From positions 1 to 64,000 of the forward strand of contig JAIXYO010000030.1 of NCBI GenBank assembly GCA_027490215.1: a DNA stretch of 64,000 bases, in the 5' to 3' direction. Shown one piece after another: positions 8,252-18,450 of the stretch. Numbering within the stretch: the first letter of the stretch is position 1; each line of letters opens with the position of its first letter. Below the pieces are notes generated by a model. That model saw only the letters and a program-made list of their open reading frames with translations, ran no database searches and was not told the DNA's origin. This DNA comes from Rubrivivax sp. GTDB taxonomy: Bacteria > Pseudomonadota > Gammaproteobacteria > Burkholderiales > Burkholderiaceae_C. The translations under genes and the position numbers were made by a program.

Positions 8252-8476
8252 TCAGCGCCTCGCGGTGCGTGCAGGCGAACCGCTCGCGGATTTCGTACGT
8301 GCTGTCCAGACCTTGTAGGCATTGGGCGTCAACTCCCGCTTCAGCAAGGCAACCACCTGCCCGTGCGACAGCCCATGACTGCGCAGCACCGCGTCAAACG
8401 GTGGTCTGTCGTCCCAGGCGGTCGCGATGATGCGCTGGATGTCATCTGGCGTCAGACGGGGAACAGGTTTGGCCAT
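8252..8476 (-). CDS. DUF2805 (TIGR03643) family protein
   Basis: A 74-residue protein matching the small DUF2805/TIGR03643 family as I remember it: LTPDDIQRIIATAWDDRPPF, a HGLSHGQVVALLKREL segment and NAYKVWTARTKS near the end. The pattern looks like a compact helix-turn-helix-type fold, but the function is unknown. It precedes the membrane protein of the AAA+/VWA operon by 19 bp on the same strand and could be in the same transcript. It is divergent from the DUF3422 gene. Confidence 0.8.
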   Translation of the reverse strand: MAKPVPRLTPDDIQRIIATAWDDRPPFDAVLRSHGLSHGQVVALLKRELTPNAYKVWTARTKSASGSPARTARR

Positions 8477-8647
8477 GCCCTCGATTGTTGATCAGTGGAC
8501 GTCGTGTCGGAAACGCTGGAAACCAGTGGTGTACGGGCATCGCCGCCGCGACACCGATCGCCGGGGCACGCTTGTCGGTGCCTGGCTACAGCGTCGCGGC
8601 ATACTGCAAGCCTGTTGTTGCGATACGCAACGAATCGAGCGCCGCAG

Positions 8648-9958
8648 ATGTCATTGCTTCCTCCCGATCACCCCGGGCGCCTCGCGCTGTCGAATGAAGT
8701 GCATGCCCGGCCGCCGCAGCCGCTGGACACGCCTTCGCGCGCGTCGTACCTGGCCGTGTTGGTCGATTCAGATGCGCGTGAGCGCGAACTGGCGCACATC
8801 ACGACCCTGTGCGTTCATCAGGGTGTGAACGGCCCGCCGGATGGGGCCACCCAGTTCAGCGCGATGCTGGGCGCGATGAGTTTCACCTGGGAGCGCCACG
8901 GCGAGTTCTCCACCTATGCCATCTTCATCACCGGCCGCAGCCCATTGCCTTACCAGGAGACTGCCGCATCGCGCCTGCCCCAGAGCTGGCTGGCGGCGGT
9001 GCCTGGGACGACGCTGGTGGCCGCGCATGCCAAGCTGATCCCAGCACCCCAGGAGCTGGCCAGCCCGGAGCTGCTGGCAGATCAGTTCGACGGCAACATC
9101 GTCGTTGGCTCGACCGTCGGCGACGGTGCCGCCACCGTCTACACCGACTTCCGGGTGCATGCCGACGGCTTTGTGCGCTTTGTGGTGTTCGATGCGGCGC
9201 TGACGCCTCGTCAGGCGGGGCGAGTCGTCCAGCGCCTGTTCGAGATCGAGACCTACCGCATGCTGGCCTTGCTGGCGCTGCCAACCGCACGGCAACAACT
9301 GCCGCGAATAGCCGAGATCGAAAGTGCCCTGGCGGCATTGACCGAACGCATCGCCCAGGATCAGCGCAGTGACGATGAATCACTGTTGCAGCAGCTGACA
9401 CGGCTGGCCGCCGAGGTCGAGAGTGCGCTCGCGTCCAGCCAGTTCCGTTTTGGCGCCTGCCGCGCCTACTTCGAGCTGGTTACCTCCCGCATCAGGGAGT
9501 TGCGCGAGCGGCGATTGCCCGGTGTGCAGACGATCGAGGAATTCATGTCACGCCGCTTCACGCCCGCAGTTGCCACCTGCAACACGGTGTCTCAACGGCT
9601 GCATGATTTGTCGGAGCGGGTGGCCCAGACCAGCGCCTTGCTTTCCACCCGCGTCGACATCACACGCGAGCGTCAGAACCAGGCCTTGCTCGCATCGATG
9701 GACCGCCGGGCCAAGCTGCAACTGCGCCTGCAGCAGACGGTCGAGGGTCTGTCAGTCGCAGCGATCGTGTACTACGTCGCCGGGGTGGCCGGCTATGTCG
9801 CAAGAGGGCTGGAGTCCGGCGGCCTGCCGATCAATGTCGATCTGGCGGTCGGTCTCGCGATCCCGGTGATTGCGTTGTTGGTGCTGTCTACGCTGCGCCG
9901 CGCCAAGCGCCGCATCGCGCGTGAGGATGGCGATCCGACACAGGCCCGCAAGCTCTGA
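8648..9958 (+). CDS. DUF3422 family membrane-anchored protein
   Basis: A 436-residue protein of the DUF3422 family. The N-terminus has the family mark NEVHARPPQPLDTPSRASYLA. The middle is helical, with a probable coiled-coil region around LLQQLTRLAAEVESALASSQ. The C-terminus has two hydrophobic segments (LSVAAIVYYVAGVAGYVA and VDLAVGLAIPVIALLVL) followed by a basic tail. The topology suggests a cytosolic domain with a C-terminal membrane hairpin, similar to bacterial CorA-like anchors. Function is unknown. The start at 8648 (MSLLPPDHPGR) agrees with family N-termini; about 50 codons upstream are open but look non-coding. A small CGGCC/GGCCG hairpin lies near 9980, without an adjacent U run. 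Confidence 0.85.
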   Translation: MSLLPPDHPGRLALSNEVHARPPQPLDTPSRASYLAVLVDSDARERELAHITTLCVHQGVNGPPDGATQFSAMLGAMSFTWERHGEFSTYAIFITGRSPLPYQETAASRLPQSWLAAVPGTTLVAAHAKLIPAPQELASPELLADQFDGNIVVGSTVGDGAATVYTDFRVHADGFVRFVVFDAALTPRQAGRVVQRLFEIETYRMLALLALPTARQQLPRIAEIESALAALTERIAQDQRSDDESLLQQLTRLAAEVESALASSQFRFGACRAYFELVTSRIRELRERRLPGVQTIEEFMSRRFTPAVATCNTVSQRLHDLSERVAQTSALLSTRVDITRERQNQALLASMDRRAKLQLRLQQTVEGLSVAAIVYYVAGVAGYVARGLESGGLPINVDLAVGLAIPVIALLVLSTLRRAKRRIAREDGDPTQARKL

Positions 9959-10058
9959 TCCCGTGCCGATCCGAATCGCCCGGCCGCAGGCCGTGTGATA
10001 AGGTGCTTTTTTCGTCTTTTCGGTATCTTGCGCTGCCTCTCATTGCGGCCCTCTGACC

Positions 10059-11087
10059 ATGTCCGTGCAGTTCCCGTTTTCCGCCATCGTCGGCCAAGAC
10101 GAAATGAAGCTTGCCATCCTGATCGCCGCTGTCGACCCGAGTGTCGGCGGCGTGCTGGTCTTCGGTGACCGCGGCACCGGCAAATCGACCGCCGTCCGAG
10201 CGCTGGCGGCGATGCTTCCGAAGATGCGCGCAGTGGTTGGCTGCCGCTATCACTGCGATCCCGAAGCGGGTGGCTCGGCATGCGAAGACTGCAAGGCCTT
10301 GAAGCTCGCTGGTTCATCGGTCAAGTCGCATCTGATCCCGGTGCCAGTGGTCGACCTCCCGCTCGGGGCGACCGAGGATCGCGTGGTCGGCGCGCTTGAT
10401 CTCGAGCGTGCGCTGTCACAGGGTGTCAAAGCGTATGAGCCGGGCCTGCTGGCGCGCGCGAACCGCGGCTTTCTTTATATCGACGAGGTCAACCTGCTGG
10501 AAGACCATCTGGTCGATCTGCTGATCGATGTGGCGGCCTCCGGCGAGAACGTGGTCGAGCGCGAGGGCTTAAGCGTGCGCCATCCCGCGCGATTCGTGCT
10601 GGTCGGCAGCGGCAACCCGGAGGAGGGCGAGTTGCGCCCGCAGTTGCTGGACCGCTTCGGCTTGTCAGTCGAGGTCAAGACACCGACAGATCTGCCGTCG
10701 CGCATCGAAGTCGTGCGCCGCCGCGACCAGTTCGAACGCGACCCGGCCGGCTTCACCGAGAAATGGAAAAAAGAAGACGAGCGCGTGCGCCGCAGCATCG
10801 TCAAGGGCAAGTCGCACATCGCTCAAGTGGTTGTGCCAGATGCCGCGCTTGAGCGCGCAGCGCAGCTGTGCATGGCGCTCGGCACCGACGGCCTGCGCGG
10901 TGAGCTCACGCTGATCCGCGCTGCTCGTGCGCTGGCCGCCTTGCAGGGCGCTGCCGCGGTGACCGACGAGCACCTCAAACGCGTCGCACCTCCGGCTTTG
11001 CGCCACCGTCTGCGCCGCAATCCGCTGGATGACGCCGGCTCGACGGTGCGCGTCGATCGCGCGGTGGCAGAACTGTTCGGGGCATGA
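10059..11087 (+). CDS. bchI: Magnesium chelatase ATPase subunit I
   Basis: BchI, 342 residues, the AAA+ motor of the Mg-protoporphyrin IX chelatase (BchH-BchI-BchD), the first committed step of bacteriochlorophyll synthesis. Walker A is GDRGTGKST (36-44), Walker B is FLYIDEV (138-144), and the arginine-finger/sensor region includes GNPEEGELRPQLLDRFG. The N-terminus FPFSAIVGQDEMK is typical. Length equals the usual 330-350. The stop overlaps the bchD start by 4 bp (ATGA), so the two are translationally coupled. No TGT-N12-ACA palindrome was found in the 100 bp upstream, unlike crtE and bchC. Confidence 0.97.
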   Translation: MSVQFPFSAIVGQDEMKLAILIAAVDPSVGGVLVFGDRGTGKSTAVRALAAMLPKMRAVVGCRYHCDPEAGGSACEDCKALKLAGSSVKSHLIPVPVVDLPLGATEDRVVGALDLERALSQGVKAYEPGLLARANRGFLYIDEVNLLEDHLVDLLIDVAASGENVVEREGLSVRHPARFVLVGSGNPEEGELRPQLLDRFGLSVEVKTPTDLPSRIEVVRRRDQFERDPAGFTEKWKKEDERVRRSIVKGKSHIAQVVVPDAALERAAQLCMALGTDGLRGELTLIRAARALAALQGAAAVTDEHLKRVAPPALRHRLRRNPLDDAGSTVRVDRAVAELFGA

Positions 11088-13108
11088 CCCGGGCAATGCC
11101 CGACGCCGGCGCACCATTGACAGCATCGGAGCAACGCTGGCGCTGCGCCCAGCCGTCGCTGTCGATTGCCGCTTTGCACGCGGCTTCGCTGTTCGCAGTT
11201 GATCCGGTCGGAACAGGCGGCGTCGTGATCCGAGCACTGCCTGGCCCTGCCCGCGACGGCTGGCTGCAGTGCCTGAACGGCCTGCTGCCGCAAGGCACTC
11301 CGCTGCGCCGGGTGCCACTGCACATCAATGACGAGCGACTGCTCGGCGGACTGGACCTCGCTGCGACGCTTCAGGCTGGCCGCCCCATCGCGCAGCAAGG
11401 CGTGCTGACGATGGCCGATGGCGGCATCGTGCTGCTGGCGATGGCTGAGCGACTGACGGCGGCCACGGCGGCGCGTCTGGCAGCAGTTCTCGACACCCAG
11501 GAAGTCGCACTGGCACGCGACGGCCTCGCCACGCGCCATGCCACGCGCTTCGGTGTGGTCGCGCTCGATGAAGGCCTGGCAGACGATGAACGGGTGGCCC
11601 CCGCCTTGCTCGACCGGCTTGCGTTTTCGATCGATCTGCATCCGCTGATCGATGACGCTGGGCCTGCTGCTGACGATCAGATGGCGCTGGATCAAGACTT
11701 GGCCGACACGCCTGTCTGGTCGGCTGCTGACGTGGCTTCGGCGCGCGACTTGCTGCCGCAAATTGAGGCCCCCGAGGAGATCGTGAAGGCGCTGGTGTCG
11801 ACCGCGCTCGCGCTCGGCGTGGCATCGCTGCGCGCGCCGCTGTTGGCACTGCGGGTGGCCAGGGCATCGGCGGCGCTCGACGGGCGACTGCGGATCAGCG
11901 ATGAGGATGCCAGGCTGGCGGCCGCGCTGGTGTTGGCGCCGCGTGCCACACAGGTGCCGACCCCGCCAGCAGAGCCGCCGCCAAACGAAGACGAGCCGCC
12001 CGAGCCGCCGCCACCTGAAGAGGCACCCGATCCATCACCTGAGGATCAGGCAGAGCCGCCGCCGCAGGACGACGAAGAGTCATCGAAGGACGAGGAGACT
12101 CCCGAGCCACCCCCAGTTGGCAACCTTGAAGACCGGGTTCTCGATGCGGCGCAGGCGGCGATCCCGGCAGGTCTGCTGGCGGCATTGATGTCGGGACAGG
12201 ACCGCCGAGCCAGCGCACAGGCCTCGGGTCGGGCCGGGGCGGTGCAACAGGGCCAGAAGCGTGGACGTCCGAGCGGTGCGCGACGCGGTGAGCCGCGTGC
12301 CGGCGCGCGGCTGAATGTCATCGAGACACTGCGGGCCGCCGCGCCATGGCAGAAGATCCGGCACGCAGAAATCGAACGGACGCGAGTCTTGAGTGACGCC
12401 GTCCTGAAGCGTGTCGCCAGCACTGGCCGTCGCACTGCATCATCAAGCGTTGCGCCACCGCCGCGCGCCCGCGTGCAGGTGCGACGCGACGACTTTCACG
12501 TCACCCGCTACAAGCAGCGCAGCGCCACCACCACGCTGTTCGTCGTGGATGCATCCGGCTCGTCAGCGCTGAACCGGCTGGCTGAAGCGAAGGGCGCGGT
12601 CGAACTGCTGCTGGCCGATTGCTATGTCCGCCGTGATCAGGTCGCGGTGCTGGCGTTTCGCGGCACGGGCGCTGAATTGCTGCTGCCGCCGACGCGGTCG
12701 CTGGTGCGCGCCAAGCGCAGTCTCGCCGGTCTGCCCGGTGGGGGTGGCACCCCCTTGGCATCAGGCATCGATGCGGCAGCGGCACTCGCCGCATCGATTG
12801 CGCGGCGTGGCGAAACCCCGATCGTGGTGCTGCTCACCGATGGGCGCGGCAACATTGCACGCGACGGCAGCCCAGGCAGGGCACGGGCCGGCGATGATGT
12901 GCAACTGGCGGCGCGGCAGTTCCGGGCAGCCAATCTTCGCGCGCTGCTGATCGACACTTCGCCTCAGCCACAGCCCGCGGCACGGCAGCTTGCGCAGGAA
13001 ATGGGTGCCAGCTACCTGCCGCTGCCTTATGCCGGTGCCACGGCGTTGTCGCAGGCGGTCGCCCTGGCGACGAAATCGGTATCGGTCGTGCCAGCGGTCA
13101 CCCGGTAA
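11084..13108 (+). CDS. bchD: Magnesium chelatase subunit D
   Basis: BchD, 674 residues, the platform subunit that forms a double hexameric ring with BchI. Residues 1-285 are an AAA+-like domain without a proper Walker A, as expected for BchD. Residues 291-345 are a Pro/Glu/Asp-rich linker. From about 480 to the end is a von Willebrand A integrin-I domain with MIDAS DASGSS (489-494) and later VVLLTDGRGN. The GGGGTP loop before the second MIDAS part is clear. It sits between bchI (4-bp overlap) and bchO (12-bp gap) in one operon. Confidence 0.96.
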   Translation: MTRAMPDAGAPLTASEQRWRCAQPSLSIAALHAASLFAVDPVGTGGVVIRALPGPARDGWLQCLNGLLPQGTPLRRVPLHINDERLLGGLDLAATLQAGRPIAQQGVLTMADGGIVLLAMAERLTAATAARLAAVLDTQEVALARDGLATRHATRFGVVALDEGLADDERVAPALLDRLAFSIDLHPLIDDAGPAADDQMALDQDLADTPVWSAADVASARDLLPQIEAPEEIVKALVSTALALGVASLRAPLLALRVARASAALDGRLRISDEDARLAAALVLAPRATQVPTPPAEPPPNEDEPPEPPPPEEAPDPSPEDQAEPPPQDDEESSKDEETPEPPPVGNLEDRVLDAAQAAIPAGLLAALMSGQDRRASAQASGRAGAVQQGQKRGRPSGARRGEPRAGARLNVIETLRAAAPWQKIRHAEIERTRVLSDAVLKRVASTGRRTASSSVAPPPRARVQVRRDDFHVTRYKQRSATTTLFVVDASGSSALNRLAEAKGAVELLLADCYVRRDQVAVLAFRGTGAELLLPPTRSLVRAKRSLAGLPGGGGTPLASGIDAAAALAASIARRGETPIVVLLTDGRGNIARDGSPGRARAGDDVQLAARQFRAANLRALLIDTSPQPQPAARQLAQEMGASYLPLPYAGATALSQAVALATKSVSVVPAVTR

Positions 13109-13120
13109 TCGGCGCGATCA

Positions 13121-14065
13121 ATGGCAGCGCGGCTGGATTGGGCTCGTGACGGTCTCGATTGGCCGCATCGCGAGGCCAGCCAGTTCATCGAGGCCGGGGG
13201 CTTGCGCTGGCATCTGCAGCGGTTCAAGCGAGAGACCTCGCCGACGAACGCCGCTGCGGTAGCGGCGCCGCTCGCGCTGCTGCTGCACGGAACCGGCGCA
13301 TCAGCGCACTCCTGGTACCCGATATTGCCGTGGCTGAGGCCACATTTCGATCTGCTGCTGGTGGATCTGCCTGGCCACGCATTCACCGGCATGGCAAATG
13401 CCTGGCAGGCTTCGCTGCCCGGCATGGCGCTGGCAGTCAAGTCCTTGCTGGACGCGCTGGATGTGCAGCCGACGATCCTGATCGGTCATTCAGCCGGCGC
13501 GGCGCTCGGCGCGCGGATGTGCCTCGATGGTCACCTCGCTCCACAGTGCCTGATCAGCATCAACGGCGCCTTCATGCCCCTGGGTGGACTGGCCGGTGTG
13601 CTGTTCCCGCCTGCTGCCAAGCTCATGGCTTCGCTGCCTTTCGCGCCGGGTTTGGTCGCTCGACGTGCAACCGATCCGCGCGCAATTGCCCGGCTTGTCA
13701 GCGACACCGGTTCGGTGCTGGACGAGGCGGGCATGGCGCTCTACGGCCGCATCGTCGGCAACCCGGGGCACATCGAAGGCGCGCTGGCGATGATGGCCAA
13801 CTGGGACGTGCAGCCGCTGCTGCGTGATCTACCTCTCCTGAGCACGCCCGTCAGGCTGATCGTCGCGGACAAGGACCGGGCGGTACCCCCGGCACAAGCA
13901 CAGCGAGTGCTGTCGCTGCTGCCACCCCAGGCCGGTACCACGCTGATCCGCTTGAGCGGCGGCGGGCACATCGTTCACGAGGAGCAACCGGAGATGGTGG
14001 CCTCGCTGTGTGTGTCGGCGCTTGATGCCGGGCAGATGCCCGTACGGGACAGCTCACCCGCCTGA
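13121..14065 (+). CDS. bchO: BchO-type alpha/beta hydrolase
   Basis: A 314-residue alpha/beta hydrolase in the usual bchI-bchD-bchO position. The oxyanion-hole region is LLLHGTGASAHSW, the nucleophile elbow is GHSAGAA, a catalytic acid is likely in LIVADKDRAVPP, and the His is in GGGHIVHEEQPE. BchO is linked by position to Mg-chelatase, but its exact reaction is not settled in the literature I know. It ends 50 bp before the convergent ccmI; no clear terminator is visible in that gap. Confidence 0.92.
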   Translation: MAARLDWARDGLDWPHREASQFIEAGGLRWHLQRFKRETSPTNAAAVAAPLALLLHGTGASAHSWYPILPWLRPHFDLLLVDLPGHAFTGMANAWQASLPGMALAVKSLLDALDVQPTILIGHSAGAALGARMCLDGHLAPQCLISINGAFMPLGGLAGVLFPPAAKLMASLPFAPGLVARRATDPRAIARLVSDTGSVLDEAGMALYGRIVGNPGHIEGALAMMANWDVQPLLRDLPLLSTPVRLIVADKDRAVPPAQAQRVLSLLPPQAGTTLIRLSGGGHIVHEEQPEMVASLCVSALDAGQMPVRDSSPA

Positions 14066-14115
14066 CAACGCACAGCGGCAGGCGCACGATGGCGTTGAAG
14101 CTTGCCGACCATCGG

Positions 14116-15432
14116 TCACGGCTGCACCGTGTCGATGACGATCTTCAGACCCTCGGTACCGATTTTCACCCCCGTGACCTGCCCGCTCAGATCCCCAGGA
14201 CTCGGCAGCGCGTTGCCAGTTTTCGAGACACGCGCGCCGACCACGACGATCGGGAAGTTCGACAGCTTCATCGCAGGCGACATCGCCATCGCATCGTCGA
14301 GGGTGAAGGTGATCGGCAGATCGGCCACGGTGCGGCGCAGGATCGCGAGCGGCATGCGAGGGCCTTCTGCAGCACGGGCAAAAATGAACACGGTGTCAGT
14401 GGGTGAGGCTTGGCTTGCCAGCGATGGCGAGAGACTGACCTGGCCGGCCACATGGGCCGAAGCGGCCGGCGCTGCTTGCGACGAGCCTTCCGGGGCTGTC
14501 GTGACTACGGGCGCGACGGCCATTTCGCCCGGAGAACTGGAGGCGGGCGCACCACCTTGCAAAGCATTGCGTGCGTCGACCAGACTGCGATCGAGGTTCT
14601 CGCTGAATGGCGTGTCGGACGGCGTCATCTGACGTGCCAGTGTCCAGTACTCGATCGCCTGAGGGTACTGGCCTGCCTCGTAGGCCGCACCGCCCGCCAG
14701 CGCCAGGGCCTTCACGTTCTTCGGATCGATCTGCAGCGCCCGGGTCACCAACCGGGCTGGCTCACCGGACAGCTTCTGGCCTTGCAGCATGGCCAGCACA
14801 TCGGCATGGTCGGCCAGCAGTTGCGCGTCGTTGGGCGACAAGGCACTGGCACGAGCGTAGGCCTTGCTGGCTTCCGGAAAGCGCTGAAGCACGGCGTAGG
14901 TGCGTGCCAGCAGCGACCAGCCGGCAAGATCATCCGGCTTTTGCTCCATCGCTGCTGCCAGTTTCTTCACCAGCTCTTCGACTTGTTCGTCCGACACATT
15001 GTCAGCACCCAGCGAAGCCAATGACGGCGCTGGCGGTGCATCGATCGCCTGTGGCGATCCGACATGGCTGTAGAGGGTGGTGACCAGCAGGGGTATGCCC
15101 AGCGCCAGCACCCATGCAATCTTCCAGGGCCGTTCCGCGGTTGTGTTCAGTGGTGCGGACTTGGCGGTCACTGCGCCAACCTGATCGGTCTCCTCGAGAA
15201 CGCGTCGCTCGATGTCTTCGCGGGCAGCTCGATGCTGCTCGAGGTCGAGGCTGCCTGCAGCGAGTTCGGCATCGAGCTGGGCCGCCTGTTCGCGGAGGAT
15301 CGCCAGGGTGGACGCACGTCGGGATGCCGCGTCGAGTGGCACCTTGGCCGGGCGCGGGCGAAGCAGCACGGGCAGCACATGTGCCAGCGCGAGCGCTGTC
15401 AGCGCCGCGGTCAGTATCCAGAATATCGTCAT
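14116..15432 (-). CDS. ccmI: Cytochrome c biogenesis protein CcmI
   Basis: CcmI (CycH), 438 residues, the apocytochrome c chaperone of the system I haem ligation complex. The N-terminus has one membrane span (ILTAALTALALAHVLPVLL), a Leu/Glu-rich cytoplasmic helix (EQAAQLDAELAAGSLDLEQHR), then a second span (IAWVLALGIPLLVTTLYSHV). A TPR region follows (SLLARTYAVLQRFPEASKAY; AYEAGQYPQAIEYW) and then a C-terminal periplasmic domain. It is the last gene of the ccm operon, overlapping ccmH by 4 bp, and ends convergently with bchO. Confidence 0.93.
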   Translation of the reverse strand: MTIFWILTAALTALALAHVLPVLLRPRPAKVPLDAASRRASTLAILREQAAQLDAELAAGSLDLEQHRAAREDIERRVLEETDQVGAVTAKSAPLNTTAERPWKIAWVLALGIPLLVTTLYSHVGSPQAIDAPPAPSLASLGADNVSDEQVEELVKKLAAAMEQKPDDLAGWSLLARTYAVLQRFPEASKAYARASALSPNDAQLLADHADVLAMLQGQKLSGEPARLVTRALQIDPKNVKALALAGGAAYEAGQYPQAIEYWTLARQMTPSDTPFSENLDRSLVDARNALQGGAPASSSPGEMAVAPVVTTAPEGSSQAAPAASAHVAGQVSLSPSLASQASPTDTVFIFARAAEGPRMPLAILRRTVADLPITFTLDDAMAMSPAMKLSNFPIVVVGARVSKTGNALPSPGDLSGQVTGVKIGTEGLKIVIDTVQP

Positions 15433-15893
15433 GGGCCGGGGGGAGATTCTTCAAGGAGCCGACGCGCCCGATCGGCATCGGCGGGAGCCAGCGGAGCAGC
15501 GAGGCGTTGTCGGCCACGAATGGCACGCACGAGCGTGAGGGCAGCGATCAGCAACAGCGCGAACGGGCCGACCCACAGCAGCACGGTGGAGGTGTTCAGC
15601 GCCGGTCGGTACAGGACGAAGTCGCCGTAACGTTCGACCATGAAGTCGAGGATCTGCCGTTCGGACTGACCTTGGCTGAGTTGGCTGCGGATCTGCTTGC
15701 GCAGGTCGACGGCCAGATCGGCATGCGATGCCGCGATGGTTTCGTTCTGGCAAACGAGGCAGCGCAACTCTTCCGCAATCTTCATGACCCTGGCTTCGAG
15801 CACAGGATCTGCGGCCAGGCTGGACGCTTCGGTGGCGCCTGCGCTGCACATGGCACCCGCGAGGACCAGCGCGATGAGAGGTCTTTTCATCAT
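15429..15893 (-). CDS. ccmH: Cytochrome c biogenesis protein CcmH
   Basis: CcmH (CycL), 154 residues, a membrane-anchored periplasmic thioredox protein that reduces apocytochrome c. A signal peptide (MMKRPLIALVLAGAMCSAGA) is followed by the diagnostic motif LRCLVCQNE with its CxxC, a conserved region DLRKQIRSQLSQG, and one C-terminal membrane span (VLLWVGPFALLLIAALTLV). It overlaps both ccmG and ccmI by 4 bp, so translation is coupled along the operon. Confidence 0.95.
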   Translation of the reverse strand: MMKRPLIALVLAGAMCSAGATEASSLAADPVLEARVMKIAEELRCLVCQNETIAASHADLAVDLRKQIRSQLSQGQSERQILDFMVERYGDFVLYRPALNTSTVLLWVGPFALLLIAALTLVRAIRGRQRLAAPLAPADADRARRLLEESPPGP

Positions 15894-16420
15894 GGTGTCT
15901 GCTCCAGCTTCGCCACCAGGGGCAGCAGCGTGTCGCGCAATGATTCCGCCGTCACGGGACCGATCTGCTTGTGGCGAATGACGCCCTGCTTGTCGATGAC
16001 GAAGGTCTCGGGCACGCCATAGACACCGTAGTCGATGCCGACCAGCCCGTCAGTGTCGGAGATGGACTTCAGGTAGGGGTCGCCGAAGTTGGCCAACCAG
16101 CGAAGCGCGTCTTCACGCTTGTCCTTGTAGTTGAGGCCATAGAGCTTGACCTGGCCAGACTTCGACAGCTCGACGAGCAGTGGGTGTTCCTGGCGGCATG
16201 CCACGCACCAGGAGGCCCAGACGTTCAGCAGCCACACCTGGCCACGCAGATCCTTGGCGGCCAGGCGCTGATCCGGCGTGGCCAGTTGCGGCAGGTCGAA
16301 AGCGGGAGCAGGCTTGCCGATCAGCGGTGAGGGCACTTCGCGTGGATCGAGTTTCAGGCCGATGGCCAGAAATCCGGCCATCACGACGAACACCAGCAGC
16401 GGCAGCAGGTATCGCTTCAT
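15890..16420 (-). CDS. ccmG: Thiol:disulfide interchange protein CcmG/DsbE
   Basis: CcmG (DsbE), 176 residues, a membrane-tethered thioredoxin that reduces the CXXCH cysteines of apocytochrome c. The N-terminal anchor is LLPLLVFVVMAGFLAIGL. The active site WASWCVACRQEHP has CxxC. GVYGVPETFVID contains the cis-Pro typical of this family. The start at 16420 is the family N-terminus MKRYLLPLL and overlaps the ccmF stop by 4 bp; longer in-frame upstream sequence lies inside ccmF and is not expected to be coding. Confidence 0.95.
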   Translation of the reverse strand: MKRYLLPLLVFVVMAGFLAIGLKLDPREVPSPLIGKPAPAFDLPQLATPDQRLAAKDLRGQVWLLNVWASWCVACRQEHPLLVELSKSGQVKLYGLNYKDKREDALRWLANFGDPYLKSISDTDGLVGIDYGVYGVPETFVIDKQGVIRHKQIGPVTAESLRDTLLPLVAKLEQTP

Positions 16421-18450
16421 CGTGCTCGGTACTTGCGAACCAGCGTGCCGATGATCGACATCGGCCGCGGTGGTGCGCCACGACCTGTGTCCGACGAGGA
16501 CTTGTCGCTCACGGTACTGCGGCTGGTGCGATAACGTCGATCGAGCACCGCCAGCATGCCACCGCCCGCCATCAACAGGCAACCGACCCAGATCAGGTTG
16601 ACCAAGGGCTTGTGATGCACACGCACGCTCCAGGCAGTGGGGCTGACGGGCTCGCCGAGTGCAACGTAAAGGTCGCGCGCCAGGCTGCGATCGATCGCCA
16701 CCTCAGTCTGCGGCGACCGGGTGACGTTGTAGATGCGGCGCTCAGGCCACAAGGTTGTCACCGGTTTGCCGTCGTGCGTGACGCTGATCGAGGCCTGCGC
16801 GGCGACGTAGTTCGGACCCTTGACCTCGCGCACGCCCTGCATCGTGAAGACATAGCCGCCGACGGTGGTGGTTTCGCCGACCTGCATACGCACATCGCTC
16901 TCGCTCTGGTATCCGCTGACCCCAGTGACGCCAGCGATGAATACCGCAACCCCCAGGTGCGCGAGCAGCATGCCGTAATAGCTGCCTGACTGAGCGGCCA
17001 TGCGGGATGCGACCATCTCCAGCGGACCACCTCGCACCCGGCTCACCAGGTTGAAGATGGCGCTGCTGGCGATCCATACAGCCAGCAGCAGACCGAACCC
17101 GATCATCGGCGTCCAGTGACCCAGCGCGAACGGGGCCACCACCGCCGACACCGCGCTGACACCGAACGCCCAGCGCAGTCGACGCGCGAGGTCAATGGCA
17201 TCCGCCTTCCGCCAGCGCGCCAGCGGCCCGACGCCCATCAGGAACAGTGCGGGTGCCATCAACGGGACAAACACCGCCGTGAAGTAAGGCGGGCCGACCG
17301 AGATCTTGCCCATGCCCAGCGCGTCGAGCACCAGTGGGTAAAGCGTGCCGAGCAACACTGCGGCCGCAGCGACGACGAGAAGCACGTTGTTGGCGAGCAG
17401 CATCGATTCGCGGGAGACCAGATCGAAACTGCCACCCAGCCCCACCTTGGGCGCACGCCAGGCAAACAGCAGCAGCGATCCACCGACCACCACGACCAGG
17501 AAAGCGAGGATGAAGATGCCGCGCTCCGGGTCCGTTGCAAACGCGTGCACGGAACTGAGCACGCCTGAACGGACGATGAAGGTACCGAGCAGTGACAGCG
17601 AGAACGCGAGGATCGCCAGCAGAGCCGTCCACATCTTGAAGCCGCCGCGCTTTTCCGTCACGGCCAGTGAATGGATCAGCGCGGTGCCCACCAGCCAGGG
17701 CATGAACGACGCGTTTTCAACCGGGTCCCAGAACCACCAGCCGCCCCAGCCGAGTTCGTAGTAGGCCCAGAAACTGCCGAGGGCGATGCCACAGGTGAGG
17801 AAGCACCAGGCCACTGTCGTCCAAGGCCGCGACCAGCGCGCCCAGGAGGCATCAAGGCGGCCTGACAGAAGCGCTGAAATCGCGAAGGCGAAAGCCACCA
17901 CAAAACCGACATAGCCCATGTAGAGCATCGGCGGGTGGATGATCATCCCTGGGTCCTGCAGGAGCGGATTCAGGTCACGGCCGTCGGGGGCGCCTGGAAT
18001 CAGACGCTCAAACGGGTTCGATGTGAACAAGGTGAAAAGCAGGAAGCCGCAACTGATCAGCCCCATCACGCCCAGCACGCGAGCCACTGTGGGCTCATCC
18101 AATCCTTTGGAGAAGGTGGCCACGGCCAGCGTCCAACCGGACAGGATCAGCGACCACAGCAGGATCGAGCCTTCATGGTTGCCCCAGACCGCGGTGTAGC
18201 GGTACACCAGCGGCAAAGTTGAATTGGAATGCTCGGCCGCCAGCAGCACCGAGAAGTCGTTGTTGACAAAAGAGTAGGTCAGGCACCCATAAGAGATCAG
18301 CAGGAAGAAAAACTGTCCGCGCGCGGATGGTCGGGCGAGGGACATCCAGGCCACGTCGTCGCGCTGGGCGCCGATCAGGGGCAAGACACTTTGCGCCAGG
18401 GCCATCGCCAGCGCAAGGATCAGGGCGACATGGCCGAGCTCAGGAATCAT
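16417..18450 (-). CDS. ccmF: Haem lyase subunit CcmF
   Basis: CcmF, 677 residues, the large polytopic membrane subunit that ligates haem to apocytochrome c. The WWD domain is clear as [20 protein letters not shown], flanked by conserved His residues in NHEGSILLW and later regions. Many hydrophobic spans are visible, and a C-terminal periplasmic loop carries [10 protein letters not shown] and [10 protein letters not shown]. Length is in the usual 640-680 range. It lies between ccmE and ccmG with 4-bp overlaps on both sides. Confidence 0.96.
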   Translation of the reverse strand: MIPELGHVALILALAMALAQSVLPLIGAQRDDVAWMSLARPSARGQFFFLLISYGCLTYSFVNNDFSVLLAAEHSNSTLPLVYRYTAVWGNHEGSILLWSLILSGWTLAVATFSKGLDEPTVARVLGVMGLISCGFLLFTLFTSNPFERLIPGAPDGRDLNPLLQDPGMIIHPPMLYMGYVGFVVAFAFAISALLSGRLDASWARWSRPWTTVAWCFLTCGIALGSFWAYYELGWGGWWFWDPVENASFMPWLVGTALIHSLAVTEKRGGFKMWTALLAILAFSLSLLGTFIVRSGVLSSVHAFATDPERGIFILAFLVVVVGGSLLLFAWRAPKVGLGGSFDLVSRESMLLANNVLLVVAAAAVLLGTLYPLVLDALGMGKISVGPPYFTAVFVPLMAPALFLMGVGPLARWRKADAIDLARRLRWAFGVSAVSAVVAPFALGHWTPMIGFGLLLAVWIASSAIFNLVSRVRGGPLEMVASRMAAQSGSYYGMLLAHLGVAVFIAGVTGVSGYQSESDVRMQVGETTTVGGYVFTMQGVREVKGPNYVAAQASISVTHDGKPVTTLWPERRIYNVTRSPQTEVAIDRSLARDLYVALGEPVSPTAWSVRVHHKPLVNLIWVGCLLMAGGGMLAVLDRRYRTSRSTVSDKSSSDTGRGAPPRPMSIIGTLVRKYRAR

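Noticed and set aside
7225-8430. 401-codon plus-strand frame opposite the membrane-protein gene
   Set aside because: Shadow of the minus-strand gene; no recognisable domain and no ribosome site of note.
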